22,981 nucleotides of DNA, taken from contig JADFJB010000079.1 of NCBI GenBank assembly GCA_022566355.1, positions 1 to 22,981 of the forward strand, read 5' to 3'. A program made the translations under genes and the position numbers. Under the pieces are notes generated by a model, which made no database searches, had not been told where the DNA came from, and worked only from the letters and a program-made list of their open reading frames with translations. The DNA comes from a candidate division KSB1 bacterium (GTDB lineage: Bacteria > Zhuqueibacterota > JdFR-76 > DREG01). Positions 7,526-14,636 of the stretch are shown one piece after another; within the stretch, counting starts at the first letter, position 1, and every line of letters begins with the position of its first letter.

Positions 7526-8305
7526 TTAAATTGTATCCCCCACCAACATCCCACCATCCACAACGAAAGTCGATCCAGTCGTATAACTAGAAGCATCGGA
7601 AGCGAGGTAGAGGGCAATACCCAGCAGTTCTTCTACAGTTGCGAACCGCTTTTGCGGGATGGATTTGGTGACTTGCTCGCTGAATTTTTCATTATCCCAA
7701 ATAGCCTGACTAAAACGGGTTTTGATAAATCCCGGCGCGATGGCGTTTACCTGGATGTTGTCGCTCGCTAATTCTACTGCTAATATTTCGGTTAACATGA
7801 TGACGGCTGCTTTGGTCAGGCAGTAGACTCCCATTCCAGGCTGCGGCTTTTTTCCAGCTACCGATGACATATTGATGATCTTACCGCCACCGCGGTTTTT
7901 CATGCTTTCCACGCAGGCTTTGGCCATTCTAAAGTAGCCTTTGAGATTGATATCGAAAGTTTTGTCCCAGGCGGTTTCTTCGGAAGTAAGAATCGGACCA
8001 AAATGCGGGTTTGTCGCGGCGTTGTTTACCAAAATATCGACTCCACCAAATTCTTCATTCACGCGTTTCATTAATTCCTGGATGGCTGCGGAATCTCCGG
8101 TGTGCGCAGCAATAGCCAGAACATTTCCACCATCTGATCTGATCTTATCCGCCACTACATCCAGGTTTTCTTGCTTACGACTTGTGATCACTACTTTCGC
8201 GCCAGCGGCTGCGTATGTACTTGCAATCGCTTCCCCGATACCACGAGATGCGCCGGTAACCAGGGCTACTTTTCCGGTCAAATCAAAATTAGGTAAGGTT
8301 GACAA
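7526..8305 (-). CDS. Short-chain dehydrogenase/reductase (SDR, classical)
   Basis: A 259-residue NAD(P)-dependent oxidoreductase with all classical SDR marks: the cofactor-binding TGASRGIG (residues 17-24), NNAAT, the catalytic serine in INMSSVAG, the YCLTK (YxxxK) pair, and the PGFIKT motif after the active site. The closest pattern is the DHRS4/glucose-1-dehydrogenase-like group; the substrate is not predictable. The start is the TTG at 8305, supported by AAGGAG seven bases upstream. An upstream ATG is not available in frame. The stop is followed at once by the ThDP-enzyme remnant, and the promoter side carries AT-rich tandem repeats. Confidence 0.9.
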   Translation of the reverse strand: MSTLPNFDLTGKVALVTGASRGIGEAIASTYAAAGAKVVITSRKQENLDVVADKIRSDGGNVLAIAAHTGDSAAIQELMKRVNEEFGGVDILVNNAATNPHFGPILTSEETAWDKTFDINLKGYFRMAKACVESMKNRGGGKIINMSSVAGKKPQPGMGVYCLTKAAVIMLTEILAVELASDNIQVNAIAPGFIKTRFSQAIWDNEKFSEQVTKSIPQKRFATVEELLGIALYLASDASSYTTGSTFVVDGGMLVGDTI

Positions 8306-8322
8306 TTAACAACTCCTTTTGA

Positions 8323-8388
8323 TCAATGAACAATGAATAATTAACAATGAACAATGAACAATGGACAATGAGCAATTAACAATTAAAT
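8323..8388. repeat. Degenerate AT-rich tandem repeat (AACAATG(A)-type units)
   Basis: Upstream of the SDR gene the sequence repeats short units of the form AATGAACAATG, AATTAACAATG and ACAATTAAC about seven times with point differences. It is followed at 8411-8446 by a second small repeat in which TCTCACGT recurs (CCGTCTCACGTCCACGTCTCACG). This is simple-sequence DNA and not a CRISPR: there are no conserved spacers. It lies between the SDR and CNNM genes, both on minus, so it occupies the SDR 5' region. Confidence 0.75.
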
Positions 8389-8443
8389 TAGCAATCTTCA
8401 TTCTTAGTTTTCCGTCTCACGTCCACGTCTCACGTTTGCCGTT

Positions 8444-9466
8444 TCACATTCTATTAATATTGCGGTCTCTGGCGCTTTTTTGCAAGTCCACATAACGGTC
8501 GGTTTCATCCACTATTTCAGTTCCCAGGGCGGTTTCGATTAAATCTTCCAAAGTAACCAATCCTGCAACTCCGCCATGTTCATCCGTTATCATGGCAATC
8601 TGTATTCGGGCTTTGAGGAATCTTGTCAATAAGCTCAAACAATTGATCGCTTCAGGGAAAAAGTGAATTTGATTCACGATTTTTTTTAATTCGGTTTTTG
8701 GTTTTTCTATCATTTTACGTGACGTGATCTCTTGCAATGTGACATAACCCGTGATGTGATCGATGTTTTCACCATAGATCGGAACACGACTAACACCCCT
8801 TTCGTCCAGCTGGTTTATCGCTTCCTGGATAGTGCTGTTTTCTGGCAATGCGACCATCATGGTTCGGGGAGTCATGATTTCTTTAACACGCTTATCTTCA
8901 AGATTGATAATATTGCGAACCATGTTGTATTCCTGGTCGGTTAACTCACCTTCTTTTGCACCTAATTTAACCATTGCCAGAATTTCGGCTTCTGTAATTG
9001 TAAAAGTTTTTTTCCCACGAGTGATCAGGTTAGTAATTTTTTGTGTAATATAGATTGCAGGATATAGGATTGCTTTCATCGCTGTGAGTGGCCATACTAT
9101 CCAATGCCATAAGTTCCGCCAGTAGATTGCCCCAATCGTTTTTGGAATGATTTCCGAAAAGAACAAGATTCCCAGGGTTAATCCGACAGAAAATATCGGA
9201 ACCAGGCTAACTCCCAATACTTTTATTGCCAACATGCCTGATATTGTTGCTCCTGCCGTATTGGCGATTGTATTCAGTATTAAGATGGCTGAAATCGGAA
9301 CGCCTATATTTTCTTTCATTTCAATAAATCGACTGGCTATCATCCCTCTATTCACTTTTTCAGCCTCAAGTGCGCCCATTCTTGTGGAAAAGAGAACCGC
9401 TTCGAATAGAGAGCAGGCCGCAGAGATAAGCAAGGTGAGGGATACAACAGTGATTAGTATTGTCAT
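8444..9466 (-). CDS. CNNM-domain membrane protein with CBS pair (HlyC/CorC family)
   Basis: A 340-residue inner-membrane protein. The first ~150 residues are the CNNM (DUF21) transmembrane domain: a hydrophobic helix with LISAACSLFEAVLFSTR, a second near ILILNTIANTAGATISG, then GVSLVPIFSVGLTLGILFF with FSEIIPKTIG. Residues ~195-315 form a CBS pair, starting at VKEIMTPRTMMVALPENSTI and ending at HGGVAGLVTLEDLIETALG. The C-terminal CorC_HlyC domain of the full-length family is missing: the protein ends about 20 residues after the second CBS, a natural shorter form in many bacteria. Proposed functions are Mg2+/Co2+ or Na+ handling gated by nucleotide at the CBS pair. The ATG at 9466 has GGAG nine bases upstream. 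Confidence 0.9.
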   Translation of the reverse strand: MTILITVVSLTLLISAACSLFEAVLFSTRMGALEAEKVNRGMIASRFIEMKENIGVPISAILILNTIANTAGATISGMLAIKVLGVSLVPIFSVGLTLGILFFSEIIPKTIGAIYWRNLWHWIVWPLTAMKAILYPAIYITQKITNLITRGKKTFTITEAEILAMVKLGAKEGELTDQEYNMVRNIINLEDKRVKEIMTPRTMMVALPENSTIQEAINQLDERGVSRVPIYGENIDHITGYVTLQEITSRKMIEKPKTELKKIVNQIHFFPEAINCLSLLTRFLKARIQIAMITDEHGGVAGLVTLEDLIETALGTEIVDETDRYVDLQKSARDRNINRM

Positions 9467-9489
9467 ATATGGACTCCAATCATAATTAA

Positions 9490-9628
9490 GAGACTAGAGA
9501 TTAGAGGCTAGTGGCTTGTTAAAACAGATTAGATTAGAAGCTACAAGCTTGGAAATTATTTATAGACCTAGTGCTGAAGTTCATAATCTAATCTCAAGGC
9601 TCTAGTCCCTAGTTTCTAGCCTCTAGCT
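9490..9628. repeat. CTAG-rich repeat (inverted copies) at the 3' side of the S23/IVP gene
   Basis: AGACTAGAGATTAGAGGCTAG (9490-9510) and a cluster of CTAGTCCCTAGTTTCTAG-type units (9600-9628) are imperfect inverted copies of each other. Similar units recur on the far side of the S23/IVP gene at 10043-10073 and 10176-10205. The right-hand cluster overlaps the gene: its last codons (LEARN and stop) are read from this repeat. The repeated word is a variation on CTAGCCTCTAG. It looks like a gene-associated low-complexity border rather than a terminator. Confidence 0.65.
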
Positions 9629-9998
9629 TCTTTTTTTGTAATGATTTATATAAACCTCGTAACATTTTTCCTATTTCATCTAAGAGTAACAGAAGTTTAT
9701 CTTGTATCGGTTTACTAATAAAATGTAATTCTTTAGAAAGAATAAGTTGTGTTTCCAGTTCTGCTACAGAACCTAAAGAAATTGAAACAAATCTCATGAA
9801 TTCTCCGGTTACTAATCTAGCATGTCCTTCAGCTATATTTGATGGAATGGAAACAGCAGCCCTCTGCATTTGATTCACAAGACCAAATTTTTCTTCTGCT
9901 GGAAATCCATTCGTCGTTTTATAAATTTCTTTGGCTAATTCTAAACTCTTTTTCCAAACATCCAAATCTCGATAACTCCTGAAATTCTGGTTCATCAT
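9609..9998 (-). CDS. Four-helix bundle protein, S23/23S rRNA-intervening-sequence (IVP) family
   Basis: A 129-residue all-helical protein of the S23/IVP family. Marks are FRSYRDLDVWKKSLELAKEIY at the start, then QMQRAAVSIPSNIAEGHAR and the glutamate-rich GSVAELETQLIL. Family members were first found inside 23S rRNA intervening sequences but are common as free-standing genes; their function is not established. The start is put at the ATG at 9998 because AGGGAGGA lies five bases upstream. A longer frame to 10061 would only translate the CTAG repeat. The stop is also inside a CTAG repeat. A truncated second copy of its 5' end lies immediately upstream. Confidence 0.85.
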   Translation of the reverse strand: MMNQNFRSYRDLDVWKKSLELAKEIYKTTNGFPAEEKFGLVNQMQRAAVSIPSNIAEGHARLVTGEFMRFVSISLGSVAELETQLILSKELHFISKPIQDKLLLLLDEIGKMLRGLYKSLQKKKLEARN

Positions 9999-10213
9999 AA
10001 AATCCTCCCTAATACTTAATAATTCATTAAAATAGTAATGACTACTAGCCTCTAGCCTCAAATCTCTAGCCTCCAGTTAAGCTCTTTTTCCAAACATCCA
10101 AATCTCGATAACTCCTGAAATTCTGGTTCATTCTAAATCCTCCCTAATTAATAATTCATCGGAATAATAATGACTACTAGTCTCTAGCCTCAAATCTCTA
10201 GCCTCCAGTTAAG
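9946..10213. repeat. Tandem duplication of the S23/IVP gene 5' end and leader (copies of 136 and 132 bases)
   Basis: Copy 1 is 9946-10081 and copy 2 is 10082-10213; they align along their whole length with a handful of substitutions and small indels. Each holds, on minus, the CTAG-rich repeat, a Shine-Dalgarno GGGAGGA, and the first ~17 codons of the S23/IVP gene. Both copies begin at CTCTTTTT, and the same word occurs a third time right after copy 2 (10214), inside the 3' end of the thioesterase-like gene. The shared word is the likely recombination or slippage point. Confidence 0.85.
10066..10131 (-). pseudogene. Truncated duplicate of the S23/IVP gene (21 codons)
   Basis: The frame starts with ATG at 10131, preceded by AGGGAGGA, and gives MNQNFRSYRDLDVWKKSL, identical to the S23/IVP N-terminus. 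It then runs into TGG and a TAG where copy 2 of the tandem duplication joins copy 1. It still has a ribosome binding site and could make a 21-residue peptide or act as a short upstream ORF for the intact gene, but it is best read as a by-product of the duplication. Confidence 0.75.
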
Positions 10214-10736
10214 CTCTTTTTTTAAATGACCATGTGAAAGTAAATTCGGCGACGATTAATTGATCAGGATTATGTCCGATTGATTGAACATCAATGACTA
10301 CTGCCTCGCCTGTTTTGCTTGCTCGCTCAACAGCAGAAGATATTTTGGTACCTTCATTGCAAGTAAATGTGGTTAATGAATCTGCTTTTTTGGTAAAATT
10401 TGCTTTTAATCCCACAATGAGAGAAGCAATCGAATCAGGTGAATTTTCTACCATCATCAATGCCAAAGCGCCGGTCGATAATTCAGCAGCCATACTTAAC
10501 GCTGCAAAATAAGTTGAACGAAAGGGATTGGTGCTCAACCAGCGATAGGGAATAGAAACATCGCAACGTTCCATATCCAAACGATGTATTTTCACCCCGG
10601 CAAAAAAAGCTAAGGGTAGTTTTCGCAACAAATACAATTTAAAGAAAATCGGATGGAGCATTCTCTGACGTATTGTTTTGGAATCATGTGAAAGTGAATA
10701 CTTTATTGCATCGTTTGACTCGATGATCTCCGCCAT
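10209..10736 (-). CDS. DUF4442 hotdog-fold, PaaI-like thioesterase family protein
   Basis: A 175-residue protein matching the DUF4442 hotdog group. Marks are the N-terminal helical lead (residues 20-50, MLHPIFFKLYLLRKLPLAFFAGVKI), PYRWLSTNPFRSTYFAALSMAAE, then ELSTGALALMM and the terminal strands IGHNPDQLIVAEFTFTWS. The family is predicted to hydrolyse or bind acyl-CoA or similar thioesters; no substrate can be assigned. AAGGTG lies 9-10 bases before the ATG at 10736. The last codons overlap the border of the tandem duplication, so its original 3' sequence supplied part of the duplicated unit. Confidence 0.8.
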   Translation of the reverse strand: MAEIIESNDAIKYSLSHDSKTIRQRMLHPIFFKLYLLRKLPLAFFAGVKIHRLDMERCDVSIPYRWLSTNPFRSTYFAALSMAAELSTGALALMMVENSPDSIASLIVGLKANFTKKADSLTTFTCNEGTKISSAVERASKTGEAVVIDVQSIGHNPDQLIVAEFTFTWSFKKRA

Positions 10737-10761
10737 ATTGAAAACACCTTGTGATTTAGGA

Positions 10762-11253
10762 TTAATCTCGATTATCTAATAAAAATTCCCAAAACGCACC
10801 ATAGGGATGAATGTCATCGGTAATACCTTTTTCATTTATCACTTCATAATTTTCATTGTACCAGCGAAAGATTCCACCTTTAAGGTTCTGCAGAGATATT
10901 GCTCCGGAATTATGGGCAACCTCTTTTAATCGTTGTAAACACTTTGAACTTCGATAACCGACTGAACAATAAAAAACCAGGCGTTTATCCTTTATACGCT
11001 TTGAATAAATTTTGCCGAATTCATTTTGAGTTATTCCAGGATCGAGTTGGATGGCATTGGTTATATGGCTTGTTTTGAATTCCTCTGGCGATCGTGTGTC
11101 AAAAATGATGAATTGACTGGAATCTATTGATGCAAGTGTTCTTTTAAAATCATTGTACTCGATATTTGGGACGGAAAACGACCAATCCACTATTTTCTCA
11201 AGAATAGTTAATTTTAGCTGTGATTTAATTGCCATAGTTAAAAAAACCAACAA
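10762..11253 (-). CDS. Rhodanese-like domain protein, probably membrane-anchored; start uncertain
   Basis: A single rhodanese domain occupies residues ~30-155 of the version given here. Seen: FIIFDTRSPEEFKTSHI, the active-site loop YCSVGYRSSKC with the catalytic cysteine, and the NLKGGIFRWYNEN closing segment. It would carry sulfane sulfur or a related thiol chemistry. The given start is a TTG without a Shine-Dalgarno; the first ATG is at 11235. Upstream of the TTG the frame stays open to 11322 and reads KKSYRLKYLIIVSIFALLVF, a basic segment followed by a hydrophobic helix. The true protein is therefore probably longer and anchored in the inner membrane. The only Shine-Dalgarno (AAGGAAG at 11318-11324) precedes an ATA codon at 11313. 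Confidence 0.82.
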   Translation of the reverse strand: MLVFLTMAIKSQLKLTILEKIVDWSFSVPNIEYNDFKRTLASIDSSQFIIFDTRSPEEFKTSHITNAIQLDPGITQNEFGKIYSKRIKDKRLVFYCSVGYRSSKCLQRLKEVAHNSGAISLQNLKGGIFRWYNENYEVINEKGITDDIHPYGAFWEFLLDNRD

Positions 11254-11403
11254 CGCAAATATGGATACAATAATTAAATATTTTAGTCGATAACTTTTTT
11301 TAGACGCTTGTATATTTCTTCCTTATTAAAAGAACAATTATTAAACACCATAATGAGAGTGACAATTTTTGTAAAAGTTTTTGGTGGGAAATCAAATACT
11401 GAA

Positions 11404-12261
11404 TTATATTGTTTCAATGGTTAATCCACGTCCTTCGTTAAATTTTTCAGTTTCCTGCTGCCGTTTTTTTATTTCATCTGACAACAATTGTTCTGTTTTT
11501 TGGTTATACTCCCGAGCTTCTTTATTATGTATTTCTATCTTTACTTTTTCCTTTTTGTTGTATTCAATATTCTCTTCAAGGGTTGTTTCAACCCAATGAC
11601 CACTATTTTCGTCTGCAACAAAAAATATCACAGTACCCACCAATCCAAGACCAATTCCGGCGATTAGAGCCTTGGTAGATGTATTATTATCATTCTTAAA
11701 AGAACCCCCTTCTAAGACTACCATTGCAGCTACTAAACTTACTCCCGTTAGAAACAAAGAATACTTTTTGCCTTTTTTGATCCAGATTGGTTTTACATAC
11801 TTGTAATCAATTTCTTCTTTCTCAAAATCCTCAAAGAATAATTTCTCTTTATGAACTCTACCGATATCAAGAGGTGTCATCTCTGTCGGCATGGGTTTTA
11901 ACATCAACGCAGTTATTATGGTTTTTTTATCATTTTCCACAAAAACAATACATTCTTCCTCCTTCCAGCCTGAAGAGGTAATTCTAATGTGGTGTTCACC
12001 ATTGGAAACCTCTTTAGTGATAGGTGATGATTCAATTCTATTCCCATCCAGGTAAATATCAGCGCCGGGAGGATCAGTGAATATACTGATTAAGCCCGTT
12101 TCATTCTTCATGTTTTTAGCTTGGGCCCGGGGGATTTCGTTTTGCAACCCTTGTAAGGTTGGGATGATGTTTTTGTCCATTGATTGGGCAGGTAATAAGA
12201 AGCACAAAGTATTAAATAAAAACACTGCCACAAAAAGGATATGATTTCGACTAACTCTCAT
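11404..12261 (-). CDS. PEGA domain protein with signal peptide and two membrane segments
   Basis: A 285-residue protein. The signal peptide is residues 1-27 (hydrophobic ILFVAVFLFNTLCFLLPA then QS). A PEGA domain covers ~56-121, with the canonical ISIFTDPPGADIYLDG and NGEHHIRITSSGW. Two hydrophobic segments follow at about 165-187 and 197-218, the second glycine-rich (IAGIGLGLVGTVIFF). A charged helical tail follows, rich in K, E and Q. PEGA proteins are usually envelope or S-layer-type surface proteins; the exact role is unknown. The ATG at 12261 is chosen over the TTG at 12273 because GGAG lies six bases before it. It is divergent from the PLP enzyme gene. Confidence 0.78.
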   Translation of the reverse strand: MRVSRNHILFVAVFLFNTLCFLLPAQSMDKNIIPTLQGLQNEIPRAQAKNMKNETGLISIFTDPPGADIYLDGNRIESSPITKEVSNGEHHIRITSSGWKEEECIVFVENDKKTIITALMLKPMPTEMTPLDIGRVHKEKLFFEDFEKEEIDYKYVKPIWIKKGKKYSLFLTGVSLVAAMVVLEGGSFKNDNNTSTKALIAGIGLGLVGTVIFFVADENSGHWVETTLEENIEYNKKEKVKIEIHNKEAREYNQKTEQLLSDEIKKRQQETEKFNEGRGLTIETI

Positions 12262-12401
12262 AATGTTCTCCAACGATTCAAGATGTTTTATAATATAGTG
12301 AGAAGGTTATTTGTTTTCCAAAATTAATGGATATTTCTGTTTTCTATTTTGATAAAGATTTGAAAGAGAAAGATTCACATATGTATTTTTCTAAAGAATC
12401 G

Positions 12402-12417
12402 ATCCTGTTAATAGGAT
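12402..12417. promoter_or_regulatory. Short dyad in the divergent PEGA/PLP-enzyme intergenic region
   Basis: ATCCT-GTTAAT-AGGAT is a perfect five-base dyad in the 256-base gap between two divergent genes, about 100 bases before the PLP enzyme start. It could be an operator, but five-base arms arise often by chance in AT-rich DNA. No -10/-35 pair could be assigned with confidence. Confidence 0.2.
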
Positions 12418-12517
12418 TTAAAGGAATTTTGTAAAAAGGTTTCGTAAAATGTAAAACAAAAACTAATTGATAATCATTGCAATGAATTCAAAAGATTAGC
12501 CACGGGAGAAATAATTC

Positions 12518-13690
12518 ATGGAAAAAAGATTCAGCAATATAGAAACAAAGTTGATCCACGCGGGTGAAATTGAACCTAGGATTAGTGGTGCTGTTAGTAT
12601 GCCGATTTTTCAATCGGCCAATTTCGAGTATGCCGGGGAGTCGAGTTATAATGAAATTAAATATATCCGTTTAAATAATACTCCGAATCATCAGGTGCTC
12701 CATAAGAAATTGGCTGCATTGGAAAACGCTGAATCTGCACTCGTAACGGCAAGCGGAATGGCAGCGATAACCACTTCTTTGTTGACTGTTCTTTCTTGTG
12801 GCGATCATCTCTTAATTCAAAATTCTTTGTATGGAGGGACTCATGATTTTGTTACAAAAGATTTACCTTCATTTGGAATTGAATATGATTTTGTTGATGG
12901 GGATGATCCGGATTCATGGGAAGCTAAGTTACAGTCCAATACCAAAGCACTTTATGTAGAAACAATGACCAATCCACTCATGGAGGTTTCTAATCTTATT
13001 GAGGTGGTTAATTTTGCCAAAAGGAATCGACTTATTTCATTTATCGACAATACTTTTGCGAGCCCAATGAATTTCCGACCGTCCGATTGGGGATTTGATT
13101 TGTCGCTGCATAGCTGCACAAAGTATTTGAATGGGCATTCGGATATCGTTGCCGGAGCAGTCATCGGTCAAGCGGATTTGATCGAAAAAATCAAACATAA
13201 ATTAGATCATCTGGGAGGGTCACTTGATCCGCATGCCTGTTTTTTACTCCATCGTGGCATTAAAACTCTATCTGTCCGGGTTAAACACCAGAATGAAAGT
13301 GCTTTGAAAATTGCACAATTTCTGCAGGAGCATCCTTTGGTTGAAAAAGTGAACTACCCGGGATTGGAATCCCATCCTCGGCATTTGCGCGCCCTGGAAT
13401 TATTTGATGGCTTTAGCGGTATGCTAAGCTTCGAAGTAAAGGGCGGGGTAGAAATGGCACAAAAGTTTATTGAAAATGTAAAGCTCCCCATTCATGCAGC
13501 CAGCCTGGGTGGGGTAGAATCCCTGGTAACCCGGCCGGCAACGACGTCGCATTCAGGTCTGTCTCCGGAGGACCGCAAAAAAATTGGGATCACGGATAGC
13601 TTGATCCGGGTCTCAATTGGCATCGAGGCAACAGAAGATTTGATCGAAGATTTTAAGCAGGCCTTATCCACATTGTCTTATGATTTATAA
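12518..13690 (+). CDS. PLP-dependent trans-sulfuration enzyme (cystathionine/methionine gamma-lyase-like)
   Basis: A 390-residue Cys/Met-metabolism PLP enzyme. Seen: KLIHAGE near the N-terminus, ASGMAAI (phosphate-binding and substrate loop), SLYGGTHDF with the stacking tyrosine, VETMTNPLMEV, FIDNTFASP with the PLP-binding aspartate, and the Schiff-base lysine K202 in HSCTKYLNGHSD. The C-terminal SLGGVESLVTRPATTSHS and IRVSIGIE are diagnostic. Members include cystathionine gamma-synthase, cystathionine beta- and gamma-lyase, methionine gamma-lyase and O-acetylhomoserine sulfhydrylase. The usual Y-S-R-x-x-N-P-T loop is altered here to YIRLNNTPN, so the exact reaction is open. GGGAG lies nine bases before the ATG. 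It has no operon partner downstream that suggests a pathway. Confidence 0.9.
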   Translation: MEKRFSNIETKLIHAGEIEPRISGAVSMPIFQSANFEYAGESSYNEIKYIRLNNTPNHQVLHKKLAALENAESALVTASGMAAITTSLLTVLSCGDHLLIQNSLYGGTHDFVTKDLPSFGIEYDFVDGDDPDSWEAKLQSNTKALYVETMTNPLMEVSNLIEVVNFAKRNRLISFIDNTFASPMNFRPSDWGFDLSLHSCTKYLNGHSDIVAGAVIGQADLIEKIKHKLDHLGGSLDPHACFLLHRGIKTLSVRVKHQNESALKIAQFLQEHPLVEKVNYPGLESHPRHLRALELFDGFSGMLSFEVKGGVEMAQKFIENVKLPIHAASLGGVESLVTRPATTSHSGLSPEDRKKIGITDSLIRVSIGIEATEDLIEDFKQALSTLSYDL

Positions 13691-13765
13691 CAAATAAAGT
13701 TGTGGATTTATAGGTTCTGGGGATTAAATTTTAAAAATCGTTTCAGGTTTAATAGGGATAATGCA

Positions 13766-14595
13766 ATGCCATTTTATTTTTTGTATGTGATGATTTTTAT
13801 TAGTTTTTTGGGGGGGTCCAGTGTTTATGCTGCAGATAAAAAATCTAGAACAGTACAAGGAAATATCATTCTATCGAACGAACAAGTCAATTTGTTTCCT
13901 AAACTATTTGCAGATCCATATGAAATTCAAATGGGGTTTTCGAAGTCTTTAAATTCCGATCGGTTTATTGGGCGTATCGGTCAAGAGATGCCTTTATTTC
14001 ATTTTGGACCTTCAAACAGAAAAATCCATTTTAGTTTGGGAGGCCACACCTGGTCTTTACTGACAAGACGGGGAAATAAATTCCCATTACTTGCGGTTGA
14101 TTATCTCATCACCGGAATTTTCGATTTTCAATTAGGAGATTACTCAGCAAGATTTAAAGTTAGTCACATCAGCGCTCACCAGGGCGATTTTTTTCAACGC
14201 AAAATAATCCCAAAAATGCGCGGACTTACAGTCAGGAATTTCTCTCTGGGCTGTTGGCCCGAAGTTATAAATGGGGCAATCTCTATGGTGGCGGTCACTG
14301 GCTCTACAATACAATTCCAAAAGTAAAATCTATATATTTACAAGTTGGCAGTACATTCCATTTACGTAAAGCATTCAAGAATAAATATCTTCCTTATATT
14401 AGCATAGATCTTCAGTATCAAGGATCTCGGGAATATAGTTTGAATCAAAATTATCAAATTGGCTATAGACTGTATCAAAAAGGATCTAGGGAGTTCCGAT
14501 TGGCATCGAGTTATTACTCAGGTTTTAGCATTTTTGGACAAGATTTTGATTTTCGTGAGCAGTTTTATTCGGTTGGATTTTTTATCGATTATTAA
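13766..14595 (+). pseudogene. DUF1207 family secreted/outer-membrane protein, split by a -1 frame change
   Basis: Two overlapping frames encode one DUF1207 protein. The first (13766 to a stop at 14326) has a signal peptide (LYVMIFISFLGGSSVYA), then LFADPYEIQMGF, LAVDYLITGIFDFQLGDYSARF and KVSHISAHQGDF. After IIPK the homology leaves this frame and continues at once in the -1 frame as NARTYSQEFLSGLLARSY and YGGGHWLYNTIPKV, ending with GFFIDY at 14595. The change falls at 14209-14215, CCCAAAA in the 0 frame. One lost A in the A-run would explain it, as would -1 ribosomal frameshifting. Restored length is ~275 residues, a beta-rich envelope protein of unknown function. The ATG at 13766 has AGGG eight bases upstream. 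Confidence 0.8.
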
Positions 14596-14636
14596 TACTA
14601 AATACTAAGAAGTTAAAGTGGGCACAGCGAATTATT

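Noticed and set aside
8323-8388. Regularly repeated AACAATGA-like units considered as a CRISPR
   Set aside because: The units are contiguous and degenerate, with no spacers and no cas genes nearby.
9998-10061. Extended N-terminus of the S23/IVP protein starting at 10061
   Set aside because: The extra 21 residues translate the CTAG repeat, and the good ribosome binding site is at the inner ATG.
12469-12478. GATAATCATT resembling a Fur-box core upstream of the PLP enzyme gene
   Set aside because: Only the central ten bases fit; the outer parts do not match the 19-base consensus, and the downstream gene gives no iron link.
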